Shown piece by piece: positions 25,057 to 32,662 of a DNA stretch of 32,722 nucleotides (position 1 is its first letter; every line of letters begins with the position of its first letter). Both the position numbers and the translations under genes were made by a program. The notes under the pieces were generated by a model. It searched no databases, was not told the DNA's origin, and worked only from the letters and a program-made list of their open reading frames with translations. The DNA is from an uncultured Clostridia bacterium (GTDB lineage: Bacteria > Bacillota > Clostridia > Oscillospirales > Acutalibacteraceae). The DNA lies in the NCBI GenBank assembly GCA_945787805.1, contig CALZID010000016.1, positions 1 to 32,722 of the forward strand. Direction: 5' to 3'.

Positions 25057-25596
25057 TTACTCTTCTGTTTGTTTTCCTAAAAACGATGCCGCAACAGATA
25101 CCAATTTAATCTCGGTTTGAGTGGGCATACTGCCGTCTGTGTTGAGCATAAGCACAACCGCACCTGCAACATCGCCGCCACCGATAATGGGATATGCAAT
25201 TCCCGCCTCTCTGTCGTTGTCCGCCAGCGGATATAAGGCTTTAATTTCGGGAGCTGCAACATAATTTTCTCTGTCTTCAATCATATCTTCAAGTGCAGTT
25301 GAAATTCTTTTGTCAAGCACATCTTTTTTAGGCATACCCGAAACCGCAATAACATGGTCACGGTCAGTGATGATTACAGGCAAATTTGTGGCACGGTTTA
25401 ATACATCTGTGTATTGACTTGCAAATTCCGATAACTCACCGATGGGCGAATACTTTTTGAAAATTACTTCGCCGTCGGATGCAGTGTAAATCTCCAGCGG
25501 GTCGCCTTCACGGATTCGCATAGTCCTACGAATCTCTTTCGGAATAACAACCCTTCCCAAATCATCAATTCTTCTCACAATCCCGGTTGCTTTCAT
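25057..25596 (-). CDS. spoVT: Stage V sporulation protein T (AbrB-family regulator)
   Basis: 179 residues, matching the B. subtilis SpoVT length. The frame continues upstream to 25680, but that part is translated repeat DNA. ATG 25596 follows AAAGGAGAT and gives the expected start MKATGIVRRIDDLGRVVIPK. The AbrB swapped-hairpin DNA-binding domain spans about 1-50 and a GAF-like domain about 57-175 (VIITDRDHVIAVSG, then IAYPIIGGGDVAGAVVLM). In Bacillus it tunes sigma-G genes in the forespore. Its presence suggests sporulation capacity. The palindromic repeat lies in its leader. Confidence 0.92.
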   Translation of the reverse strand: MKATGIVRRIDDLGRVVIPKEIRRTMRIREGDPLEIYTASDGEVIFKKYSPIGELSEFASQYTDVLNRATNLPVIITDRDHVIAVSGMPKKDVLDKRISTALEDMIEDRENYVAAPEIKALYPLADNDREAGIAYPIIGGGDVAGAVVLMLNTDGSMPTQTEIKLVSVAASFLGKQTEE

Positions 25597-25623
25597 ATAT
25601 AAATCTCCTTTTGCAAATACATC

Positions 25624-25693
25624 GTAGGGCGGGGGCTTGCTCCCGCCGTTAGTTTGTGCGGGTAATGTCGGCGGCACCAAGGCACCGCCCTAC
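25624..25693. repeat. GC-rich palindromic repeat element upstream of spoVT
   Basis: GTAGGGCGG (25624-25632) and CCGCCCTAC (25685-25693) are perfect 9-bp inverted ends of a 70-nt element. Inside are two smaller palindromes: GCGGGGGC with GCTCCCGC (25630-25646 region) and GGCGGCACC with GGCACCGCC (25670-25689 region). GC content is far above the surrounding AT-rich DNA. Elements of this look are common dispersed palindromes in gut Clostridia genomes. It probably forms a cruciform or a stable hairpin in the spoVT 5' untranslated region. Confidence 0.8.
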
Positions 25694-25804
25694 ACAAAAT
25701 TTCAAATTGTGATGTTAGTATTTGTTTAAGATATTTTTTTATACTTTTTAATGTGAAATATATGAAAATATTTTGATATACATTTTTAAAAAATACTGTT
25801 GTTT

Positions 25805-25832
25805 TTGTTTTATAAAAATGTTATTCTATAAC
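25805..25832 (+). promoter_or_regulatory. Possible sigma-A promoter of the GH35 gene
   Basis: -35-like TTGTTT (25805-25810), 16-bp spacer, -10 TATAAC (25827-25832), about 25 nt before the ATG. The region is AT-rich and other placements are possible. No operator or catabolite-repression site was evident. Confidence 0.4.
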
Positions 25833-25856
25833 CATAAATTCAAAGGGAGATTTACG

Positions 25857-27605
25857 ATGACATTTGAAGTAAAAGGCAATCAGTTCTTAAAAGACGGAAA
25901 AGAAATTAAAATCATTTCGGGTGCGGTGCATTATTTCAGAAATATGCCCGATACCTGGCGTGACATATTTAAAAAGTTGCGTGCAATCGGGTGCAACTGC
26001 GTTGAAACCTACTGCGCTTGGAATATGCATGAAAAAAAGCCCGATGTTTATGATTTTACAAATAATCTTGATATTGCAAGGTTTATAAAAACTGCGGGAG
26101 AAGAAGGGCTTATGGTAATTGTCCGCCCGGGCCCGTATATCTGCTCCGAATGGGAATTCGGCGGACTTCCTTGGTGGATTCAGGCGGACGAAAATATGGA
26201 AATTCGTTGTTCAAACAAAGCCTATATCGAACGCTTTGACAAATATCTCGACAAGCTTTTTGACGAAGTCAGACCGCTACTCTGCACAAACGGCGGCCCC
26301 GTTATTATGATGCAATGCGAAAACGAATACGGATATTACGGCGACGATAAAGAATATCTTGCATATCTTCGTGACGGATATATTAAGCGCGGAATTGATT
26401 TACCGCTTTTCACCTCTGACGGAACATCAAAAGAAAACCTTTTAGACGGCAGCATTGAAGGCTGTATTTCAACGCTCAATTTCGGCAGCCGTGTTGAAGA
26501 AAACTTTAAAGCCCACGATGAGTTGTTCCCAGATTCACCTAAAATGTGTATGGAAATGTGGAACGGTTGGTTTGACGCTTGGGGTGAAGAGCATCATCAC
26601 ACAACATCAGCCGAAGATTACGCAAAGGTTGTTGACGATATGCTGAGCCGCGGCAGTATGAATATGTATATGTTTATCGGCGGCACAAATTTCGGTTTTA
26701 CAAGCGGTGCTAACCATTACGAAAAGTTTTGTCCCGATGTTACGAGTTATGACTATGACGCCATGCTTACCGAATGCGGTGATGTAACACCGAAATATTA
26801 TGCTGTCCGTGATGTGATTAAGAAATATGTTGACGGCGAATTGCCTGAAGTACCCGCTAACCGAGAGAAAAAGGCTTACGGAAAAGTGAAGCTTACCGAA
26901 ACGGCAGGTCTTTTTGATAATCTGTCAAACCTTGCGGAGAAAAAGCATAACGATGTGCCGCTCTGTATGGAAAAGAACGGTCAAGGCTACGGTTATATCG
27001 CATACACAACAATGCTTAACCGTGATTATACCGATACCACTCTTTCCTTTGAAAGCCTTGGGGACAGAGCACAAATTTACATAAACCGTGACCTTGCGGG
27101 AATTGTTTATATCAACGATGAAAAGCTTGAACTTAAAATTAACGCAAAAGCGGGGGACAGGCTAACAATCCTTTGCGAAAATATGGGCAGAGCGAATTTC
27201 GGACCTAAAATGATGCGCAAAAAGGGTATTGCGGGCAGATGCTTGCTTGGCAGTACAATCCATTTTAATTGGGATGTTTACTGTCTTGAAATGGATAATC
27301 TGGAAAAGCTTGTTTATTCAAATGAAACACCTGTTGAAAAATTTGCTTTCTATAAAGGCAAGTTTTCGATAGATGAAGCAAAAGATACTTTTGTAAAGCT
27401 TGACAACTTTACAAAGGGATTTGTAACAATTAACGGATTTAATATAGGCAGATATTGGGAAATAGGTCCGCAGGTTACGCTCTATCTTCCCGCCTCACTT
27501 TTAAATGTAGGTGAAAATGAAATCGTTGTGTTTGAAAGTGACGGAATAAAAGGTGAACCCGTTATCGAATTTGTCGATACTCCCATACTTGATAAAAACT
27601 TGTGA
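25857..27605 (+). CDS. Beta-galactosidase, glycoside hydrolase family 35
   Basis: 582 residues from ATG 25857, which follows AAGGGAGA at 6 nt; upstream in-frame codons to 25773 are AT-rich leader. The GH35 TIM barrel has SGAVHYFRNMPDTWRD (21-36), GLPWWI, the acid/base Glu157 in QCENEYG and the nucleophile Glu233 in EMWNGWFDAWG. C-terminal beta-rich domains follow (about 370-580) with FVTINGFNIGRYWEIGPQ. It would release terminal beta-galactose from oligosaccharides. No signal peptide is present, so it acts on imported sugars in the cytosol. No transporter lies beside it. Confidence 0.93.
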   Translation: MTFEVKGNQFLKDGKEIKIISGAVHYFRNMPDTWRDIFKKLRAIGCNCVETYCAWNMHEKKPDVYDFTNNLDIARFIKTAGEEGLMVIVRPGPYICSEWEFGGLPWWIQADENMEIRCSNKAYIERFDKYLDKLFDEVRPLLCTNGGPVIMMQCENEYGYYGDDKEYLAYLRDGYIKRGIDLPLFTSDGTSKENLLDGSIEGCISTLNFGSRVEENFKAHDELFPDSPKMCMEMWNGWFDAWGEEHHHTTSAEDYAKVVDDMLSRGSMNMYMFIGGTNFGFTSGANHYEKFCPDVTSYDYDAMLTECGDVTPKYYAVRDVIKKYVDGELPEVPANREKKAYGKVKLTETAGLFDNLSNLAEKKHNDVPLCMEKNGQGYGYIAYTTMLNRDYTDTTLSFESLGDRAQIYINRDLAGIVYINDEKLELKINAKAGDRLTILCENMGRANFGPKMMRKKGIAGRCLLGSTIHFNWDVYCLEMDNLEKLVYSNETPVEKFAFYKGKFSIDEAKDTFVKLDNFTKGFVTINGFNIGRYWEIGPQVTLYLPASLLNVGENEIVVFESDGIKGEPVIEFVDTPILDKNL

Positions 27606-27636
27606 CATTTATTGACAAATATGAATTTTATAACTA

Positions 27637-27665
27637 TTGAAAAAAGTGTTGAAATATGATATTAT
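27637..27665 (+). promoter_or_regulatory. Probable sigma-A promoter of the Lgt-family gene
   Basis: -35 TTGAAA (27637-27642), 17-bp spacer, -10 TATTAT (27660-27665), predicted start near 27672 and ATG at 27693. A TTGACA at 27612 has no good -10 at the right distance. No terminator is seen after the GH35 gene, so read-through is also possible. Confidence 0.6.
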
Positions 27666-27692
27666 GCTTTTATTAACAGTTGAGGTGATATT

Positions 27693-28610
27693 ATGTATAG
27701 ATTTATTGGCGGAATGGCTTCCTACGATTTGTTTAATACCGTTGCAATTGTTATTGCAGCCTTAGCCGGTTTTTGTTATTTTAAATCTAAAAAAAATGCT
27801 ATTAGTTTATATTCAAAATATGCAATAGGATTTGCTTTAAATAAAAATTATTATTTCGGCAAAATTGTTGAAACTATATTGGTTTTATTAGAAATTACTA
27901 TAATGACAGCGATTGCTCTTAAAGCGACTGATTTTAACAGGCCTTTGGGTGATATTCTAAATACAAGTGCAAACTATTTCGGCGCTTTGTTTGGCGTTTT
28001 TCCACTGTGGCTTGCTGTTACCTTAATTCTTATGACCAATCCGCTTAAAAGCATTGATGTAGCAACTATGGTTATGCCGATATGCTTGTTCTTTGTAAAA
28101 ATTGCGTGCTTTTTAAACGGTTGTTGTTGGGGTATTCCTTGGAAACACGGCTTATATAATTATCACTATGACCATCCGGGATATCAAGTTCCCGTTCAGG
28201 CAATCGAAGCATTTTGGGCACTTGCCATTTTCATTTTCTTATCCATATACAGAAAAAAGGCAAAGCCCGGAACAATATATCCGTTATATGTAATAATTTA
28301 CAGTGCAACCCGTTTCTTCAGCGAATTTTTAAGAGCCGATTCAGAGCCTGTGCTCGGAATATTTTTCACATATCATATACTTTGCGTAATCGGTGTTGCG
28401 GTAGGCTTGGTTTTACTGTTCGTTGTTTTGAAATTCGGCGACAGAATAAACACATTCTTTGATAATAAACATGCAAAAGCCGACGCAAGAATTTCTGCCG
28501 CCGTTGACGCTCACAATGCGATAACTCCGGAGGAATTGGAAAAACGCAAAAAAGCAAAGGAAAGAAAAAAACAACAAAAGAAGCAGTTTGCAAAAAGCAG
28601 AAAACTGTAA
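27693..28610 (+). CDS. Atypical prolipoprotein diacylglyceryl transferase (Lgt) family protein
   Basis: 305 residues with about seven membrane helices. Lgt-like features are KIACFLNGCCWGIP (136-149), VPVQAIEAFW (166-175) and the C-terminal RFFSEFLRAD (207-216). The residues aligned with the essential Arg143, Asn146 and Glu151 of E. coli Lgt are Lys, Cys and Cys, and the HGG motif is replaced by NYFGALFG. This matches the Cys-rich Lgt-like subgroup more than canonical Lgt. The tail (about 279-305) is extremely basic. It may transfer a lipid moiety to another substrate. GAGGTG precedes the ATG. Confidence 0.8.
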   Translation: MYRFIGGMASYDLFNTVAIVIAALAGFCYFKSKKNAISLYSKYAIGFALNKNYYFGKIVETILVLLEITIMTAIALKATDFNRPLGDILNTSANYFGALFGVFPLWLAVTLILMTNPLKSIDVATMVMPICLFFVKIACFLNGCCWGIPWKHGLYNYHYDHPGYQVPVQAIEAFWALAIFIFLSIYRKKAKPGTIYPLYVIIYSATRFFSEFLRADSEPVLGIFFTYHILCVIGVAVGLVLLFVVLKFGDRINTFFDNKHAKADARISAAVDAHNAITPEELEKRKKAKERKKQQKKQFAKSRKL

Positions 28611-28621
28611 TATGCACATTG

Positions 28622-28655
28622 AATCCATCTACATTTTTTGTAGGTGGATTTTTTT
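28622..28655 (+). terminator. Rho-independent terminator of the Lgt-family gene
   Basis: An 11-bp stem with one G-U, AATCCATCTAC (28622-28632) with GTAGGTGGATT (28640-28650), loop ATTTTTT, and T to 28655. Confidence 0.93.
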
Positions 28656-28671
28656 CGTCCCTTTCAATACT

Positions 28672-28918
28672 TGTAAAAGAAAACTTTCGGAAAACAAACA
28701 TACGGTTGAGCTTCAAGATGAAATGTATGTGGACAGTGAAATTGAATTTTCAATTCCTGTCCGTGAAGCGCTGTCAAAGCTCAAAACAGATTTTAATGTT
28801 ATCTGTGGTAGGGGGCTTTAAATCCCGTGAAATCGGTGAGATGTTAAGGCTTCCTGCAAATACAGTTAGAACAAAACAAAAAAGAGCGTTGCAAAAAACA
28901 AGAGAAAACACAGAGTAA
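28672..28918 (+). pseudogene. Remnant of an ECF sigma factor gene (region 4 only)
   Basis: Two overlapping frames together read as the end of an ECF sigma factor. Frame A gives an acidic linker, then VREALSKLKTDFNVI. Frame B then supplies GGFKSREIGEMLRLPANTVR and KQKRALQKTRENTE, the helix-turn-helix of region 4, ending at TAA 28916-28918. The break, near 28800, is a frameshift, and the conserved residues between the halves are damaged. Region 2 and the N-terminal half are missing, and no start codon with a ribosome-binding site is seen. A terminator precedes it at once. It is most likely a decayed gene fragment. Confidence 0.65.
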
Positions 28919-28959
28919 AAGTTAAAAACAAAATTTAATAGACACCGTGTTAAAAACAG

Positions 28960-28988
28960 TTGACAAGCGATTTTTTAAGTGGTAAAAT
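28960..28988 (+). promoter_or_regulatory. Sigma-A promoter of the Mn2+ riboswitch transcript
   Basis: -35 TTGACA (28960-28965), 17-bp spacer, -10 TAAAAT (28983-28988). Start expected near 28995, directly at the 5' edge of the aptamer. Elements and spacing are identical to those of the glycine riboswitch promoter at 17186. Confidence 0.88.
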
Positions 28989-28995
28989 ATTCAGT

Positions 28996-29092
28996 AATCC
29001 TTAGGGGAGTAGCTAATTCTCGGTAATCAACAAATTCACGCTCAACAGAGCTGGTTACCGTCCCTGTTTTACGGGCAGCAAGACCTTTGGCA
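28996..29092 (+). promoter_or_regulatory. yybP-ykoY (Mn2+) riboswitch
   Basis: The two conserved signatures are present: TTAGGGGAGTAGCT (29001-29014) on the 5' side and GGGCAGCAAGACCTTTGG (29073-29090) on the 3' side. The stem CGGTAA (29021-29026) with TTACCG (29055-29060) closes the central helix, and a CCC/GGG hairpin (29062-29075) lies before the 3' signature. Members of this family sense Mn2+ and control Mn2+ export genes, including P-type ATPases. The aptamer's 3' strand (29082-29093) is also the 5' arm of the following terminator, so Mn2+ binding should favour read-through. Confidence 0.9.
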
Positions 29093-29116
29093 GATTTCCT
29101 GTCAAAGGTCTTTTTT
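29082..29116 (+). terminator. Terminator overlapping the Mn2+ riboswitch
   Basis: GACCTTTGGCAG (29082-29093) pairs along 12 bp (one G-U) with CTGTCAAAGGTC (29099-29110) around ATTTC, followed by six T (29111-29116). Because the 5' arm is the 3' side of the aptamer, the terminator and the ligand-bound fold exclude each other. Confidence 0.92.
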
Positions 29117-29166
29117 ACATAGCATATTTTTATTTCAAAAGTGAAAAAATATAAAGAGGTGTTTTT

Positions 29167-31851
29167 ATGAAGTACTATCTTCACGAAGTCAATGAAGTTT
29201 TCGAAGAAGTAAAGAGCTCCGAACAAGGTCTTACATCTGCCGAAGCTGAAAAAAGACTTCAGGAAAACGGAAAAAACAAATTGGCAGAAGCCAAAAAAGT
29301 TTCCATGTTTTCCCGTTTTATGGACCAGATAAAAGACCCGATGATTATTATCTTGCTTATTGCAGCGGTAATTTCAGCGGCTACGGAAATGATTGAAGCG
29401 GGCGGCTTTGTAACTCCTACTGACTCAATTATAATTCTCGTGGTTGTTCTTATTAACGCAGTTCTTGGCGTTCTGCAAGAAAGCAAAGCCGAAAAAGCGG
29501 TTGAAGCCTTACAGAAGATGTCCGCCGCAACATCAAAGGTTCTTCGTGACGGTAAGGTTGAAACCGTTAAGAGCGAAGATTTGGTAGTGGGCGATGTTGT
29601 TCTTCTCGACGCAGGTGACGCTATCCCTGCCGACTGCCGTATTTTCGAGTGCGCAAGCATGAAAATCGAAGAAGCGGCACTCACGGGTGAGTCCGTTCCC
29701 GTAACAAAACTCGTAAAGGCACTTATGGGCAAGAGCGACAGTGACGAAGTAGCATTGGGCGACCGCAAGAATATGGCTTATATGGGTTCAACTCTTGTTT
29801 ACGGCCGTGGTAAGGCAGTTGTTGTAGCAACAGGTATGAATACCGAAATGGGTAAAATCGCCAATGCCATTACACTTGCAGAAGACGGCAAAACTCCCCT
29901 TGAAATTAAACTTGAACAGCTTTCAAAGGTTCTCACAAAGCTCGTTATCGGCGTCTGCTTGGTAATTTTCGCCTATAATATTGTTACACAGTATTTTATG
30001 GCTGAAGGCGCACAGTTCTTTGATGTTGCACTCAGCTCGTTTATCACGGCAATCGCACTTGCAGTTGCGGCAATTCCGGAAGGACTTGTTGCAGTTATGA
30101 CAATCGTTCTTTCTATCGGCGTTACAAATATGTCAAAGAAGAACGCAATTATCAGAAAAATGACTGCTGTCGAAACACTCGGTTGTACTCAGATAATCTG
30201 TTCGGATAAAACGGGTACTCTCACACAGAATGTTATGACAGTTGTTGACCACTACGCTCCTAACGAAGCACAGCTTGCAACAGCAATGGCTCTTTGCACA
30301 AATGCAGAGGTTGACGAAAACGGCAAGGGTACGGGTGAGCCCGACGAGGTTGCACTTATCAACTATGCAAGCTCATTAAATCTGCCGAAAGCAGACCTTG
30401 TTGCAAAATATCCCCGTGTGGGTGAAGTACCTTTTGACTCGGGCAGAAAGATGATGTCGACGGTTCACGGCAAGGGCAACAGCTTTGTTCAGTTTACAAA
30501 GGGCGCTCCCGACGAAATCCTTAAAAAGTGTACCCATGCCGACATAAACGGTGAAGTTGTAGAAATGAACGACGAAATCCGTGCAAAGATTATGGAAGAG
30601 AATACAAGAATGGGCAACAAAGCTCTCCGTGTATTCGCAGTCGCTTATAAGAGCTACAATGAAGTTCCCGCAGCCTTTGACTCTGAATCACTTGAATTTG
30701 ATATGATTTTCATCGGTCTTACAGGTATGATTGACCCTGTTCGTCCCGAAGTAAAAGACGCTATCGTTGAATGTCGCACCGCAGGTATTAAGCCTATTAT
30801 GATTACAGGCGACCATATCAACACAGCAAAGGCTATTGCCCGTGAATTGGGTATTCTCACAGATGACAGTCAGGCTATGATGGGCGCCGATATTGATAAA
30901 TATTCGGATGAAGAATTTGAAAAGATTGTTGAAAATATCTGCGTTTATGCCCGTGTTCAGCCTGAACATAAAACAAGAATTGTCAATGCTTGGAGAAACA
31001 AGGGCTATGTTACCGCAATGACAGGTGACGGCGTAAACGACGCTCCGTCAATCAAGAGTGCCGACATAGGTGTGGGTATGGGTATTACCGGTACCGATGT
31101 TACAAAGAATGTTGCGGATATGGTTCTTGCAGACGATAACTTTGCAACAATCGTTTCAGCGGTTGGCGAAGGCAGAAGAATTTACGATAATATCCGTAAA
31201 GCCATTCAGTTCCTTCTCGGCTCAAACCTTTCGGAGGTTGTATCAATTTTCTTTGCAACAATTATGAACTTTACAATTCTTCGAGCACCGCACCTTCTCT
31301 TCATTAACCTTGTAACAGACTGCTTCCCCGCACTTGCTCTCGGTCTTGAACAACCTGAAGAAAACATTATGAGAAGAAAACCGAGAAGTAAAAATGACGG
31401 TGTTTTTGCCGGCGGTTTAGGCTTTGACTGTGCATATCAGGGACTTATTGTTTCAATTCTCACCGTAATCGCATTCTATGCCGGTGAATTCATTGAAACA
31501 GGGCATTTGGTATTAAGAAATATTGCAGACAGTGAAGACGGTATGACAATGGCATTCTTCACAATGGCTATGTGTGAAATCTTCCATTCATTCAATATGC
31601 GTTCACAGCGCAGCTCCGCGGTGGCAATGGTATTTAAGGGACGCCACAACATGGCTCTCTACGGCGCTATGATTGGTTCGTTTATTCTCACAACTGCGGT
31701 TGTTGAAATACCGTTCCTTGCAAATATGTTTGAATTTACACAGCTTTCACTTATTGAATATGCAATCGCATTGGGACTTGCATTCCTTATTATTCCGATT
31801 GTTGAAGCCGTTAAGGCAATTCAAAGAGCAGCTTCAAAAAATAAAGAATAA
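29167..31851 (+). CDS. P-type cation ATPase, P2A class; probable Mn2+ (or Ca2+) exporter
   Basis: 894 residues with a complete P2A domain order: cation ATPase N-domain (1-70), TGES (173-176) in the actuator, PEGL in M4 (304-307), phosphorylation site DKTGT (Asp347), KGAPDE, MITGDH, TGDGVNDAP, and M6 with NLVTD. It pumps a divalent cation out of the cytosol using ATP. Sequence similarity alone would say Ca2+, but control by a Mn2+-sensing riboswitch points to Mn2+ efflux. The M4 motif reads PEGLVAV, where Ca2+ pumps usually have PEGLPAV. AGAGGTG precedes the ATG. A strong terminator follows. Confidence 0.93.
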   Translation: MKYYLHEVNEVFEEVKSSEQGLTSAEAEKRLQENGKNKLAEAKKVSMFSRFMDQIKDPMIIILLIAAVISAATEMIEAGGFVTPTDSIIILVVVLINAVLGVLQESKAEKAVEALQKMSAATSKVLRDGKVETVKSEDLVVGDVVLLDAGDAIPADCRIFECASMKIEEAALTGESVPVTKLVKALMGKSDSDEVALGDRKNMAYMGSTLVYGRGKAVVVATGMNTEMGKIANAITLAEDGKTPLEIKLEQLSKVLTKLVIGVCLVIFAYNIVTQYFMAEGAQFFDVALSSFITAIALAVAAIPEGLVAVMTIVLSIGVTNMSKKNAIIRKMTAVETLGCTQIICSDKTGTLTQNVMTVVDHYAPNEAQLATAMALCTNAEVDENGKGTGEPDEVALINYASSLNLPKADLVAKYPRVGEVPFDSGRKMMSTVHGKGNSFVQFTKGAPDEILKKCTHADINGEVVEMNDEIRAKIMEENTRMGNKALRVFAVAYKSYNEVPAAFDSESLEFDMIFIGLTGMIDPVRPEVKDAIVECRTAGIKPIMITGDHINTAKAIARELGILTDDSQAMMGADIDKYSDEEFEKIVENICVYARVQPEHKTRIVNAWRNKGYVTAMTGDGVNDAPSIKSADIGVGMGITGTDVTKNVADMVLADDNFATIVSAVGEGRRIYDNIRKAIQFLLGSNLSEVVSIFFATIMNFTILRAPHLLFINLVTDCFPALALGLEQPEENIMRRKPRSKNDGVFAGGLGFDCAYQGLIVSILTVIAFYAGEFIETGHLVLRNIADSEDGMTMAFFTMAMCEIFHSFNMRSQRSSAVAMVFKGRHNMALYGAMIGSFILTTAVVEIPFLANMFEFTQLSLIEYAIALGLAFLIIPIVEAVKAIQRAASKNKE

Positions 31852-31869
31852 GGCAAAATTTAAAAAGCA

Positions 31870-31904
31870 GACCGTCAGGGCGTTTGTTCTGACGGTCATT
31901 TTTT
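31870..31904 (+). terminator. Rho-independent terminator of the cation ATPase
   Basis: A perfect 9-bp stem, GACCGTCAG (31870-31878) with CTGACGGTC (31889-31897), then A and six T (31899-31904). Confidence 0.93.
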
Positions 31905-31948
31905 GCATATTTTCATTCTGAACGGCAAAAGATATTCAGGGTGATAAT

Positions 31949-32662
31949 ATGGAATTTGTAAAAGAGATTTCCCATGTTCTGTTGTCTTCAATAGCGTCAA
32001 TTATTGTTTTGTTTTTGTTGACAAAAATTATGGGGTACCGACAATTGACTCAGCTGTCATTTTTTGATTACATTATCGGCATAACCATCGGCTCCATTGC
32101 CGCAGAAATGGCAACGGATCTGGAAAACGACTGGTGGAAGCCCTTGGTGGCGATGATAGTTTATTCTCTCGGGGCAGTGGGTACTTCCGTACTTTCATTA
32201 AAAAGCATAAAAGCAAGACGGTGGTTTACGGGCGCTCCGCTGATATTGATTTATAACGGAAAAATAATTCATAAAAATATGAAAAAAGCGCGTTATGATA
32301 TGAACGATTTGCTTTCGGAGGCTCGAATAGAAGGCTATTTTGATTTAGGCGAAATCGCTTTTGCCATTATGGAGCATAACGGTAAGGTGAGCTTTTTACC
32401 CAAAGCAGAGAATATGCCCTGCACTAATAAAGACGCAAATATTTCAGTATCGCCGTCAACTCTTTGCGCCAATTTGATAGTGGACGGAGAAATTATGACA
32501 AACGCTCTTTCGGCCGTCGGTAAAAATGAAATTTGGCTAAAAGAACAGCTGAAGGAATTAAAACTTTCGGCAAAGGATTTGGCATTGGCGACTTATGACG
32601 GAAACAAACTGATACCCTTTAAATATGAAAAGGATAAAAAGGGCAACGATATATTTATGTAA
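31949..32662 (+). CDS. YetF/DUF421 family membrane protein
   Basis: 237 residues with three membrane helices at the N-terminus (about 9-27, 35-55, 62-83) containing RQLTQLSFFDYIIGITIGSI. A cytosolic YetF-like domain follows: PLILIYNGKIIHKNMKKARY, then DLLSEARIEGYFDLGEIAFA and MEHNGKVSFLP. This is the DUF421 family of YetF, YkjA and YcaP; some members are linked to spore or stress functions, but no reaction is known. The start is ATG 31949 after AGGGTGATAAT. It lies beyond the ATPase terminator, so it probably has its own promoter, which I could not place. Confidence 0.88.
   Translation: MEFVKEISHVLLSSIASIIVLFLLTKIMGYRQLTQLSFFDYIIGITIGSIAAEMATDLENDWWKPLVAMIVYSLGAVGTSVLSLKSIKARRWFTGAPLILIYNGKIIHKNMKKARYDMNDLLSEARIEGYFDLGEIAFAIMEHNGKVSFLPKAENMPCTNKDANISVSPSTLCANLIVDGEIMTNALSAVGKNEIWLKEQLKELKLSAKDLALATYDGNKLIPFKYEKDKKGNDIFM

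Noticed and set aside
25597-25680. Extended N-terminus of SpoVT from 25680
   Set aside because: The extra 28 codons are translated palindromic repeat with no SpoVT similarity. ATG 25596 has a good ribosome-binding site and the family N-terminus.
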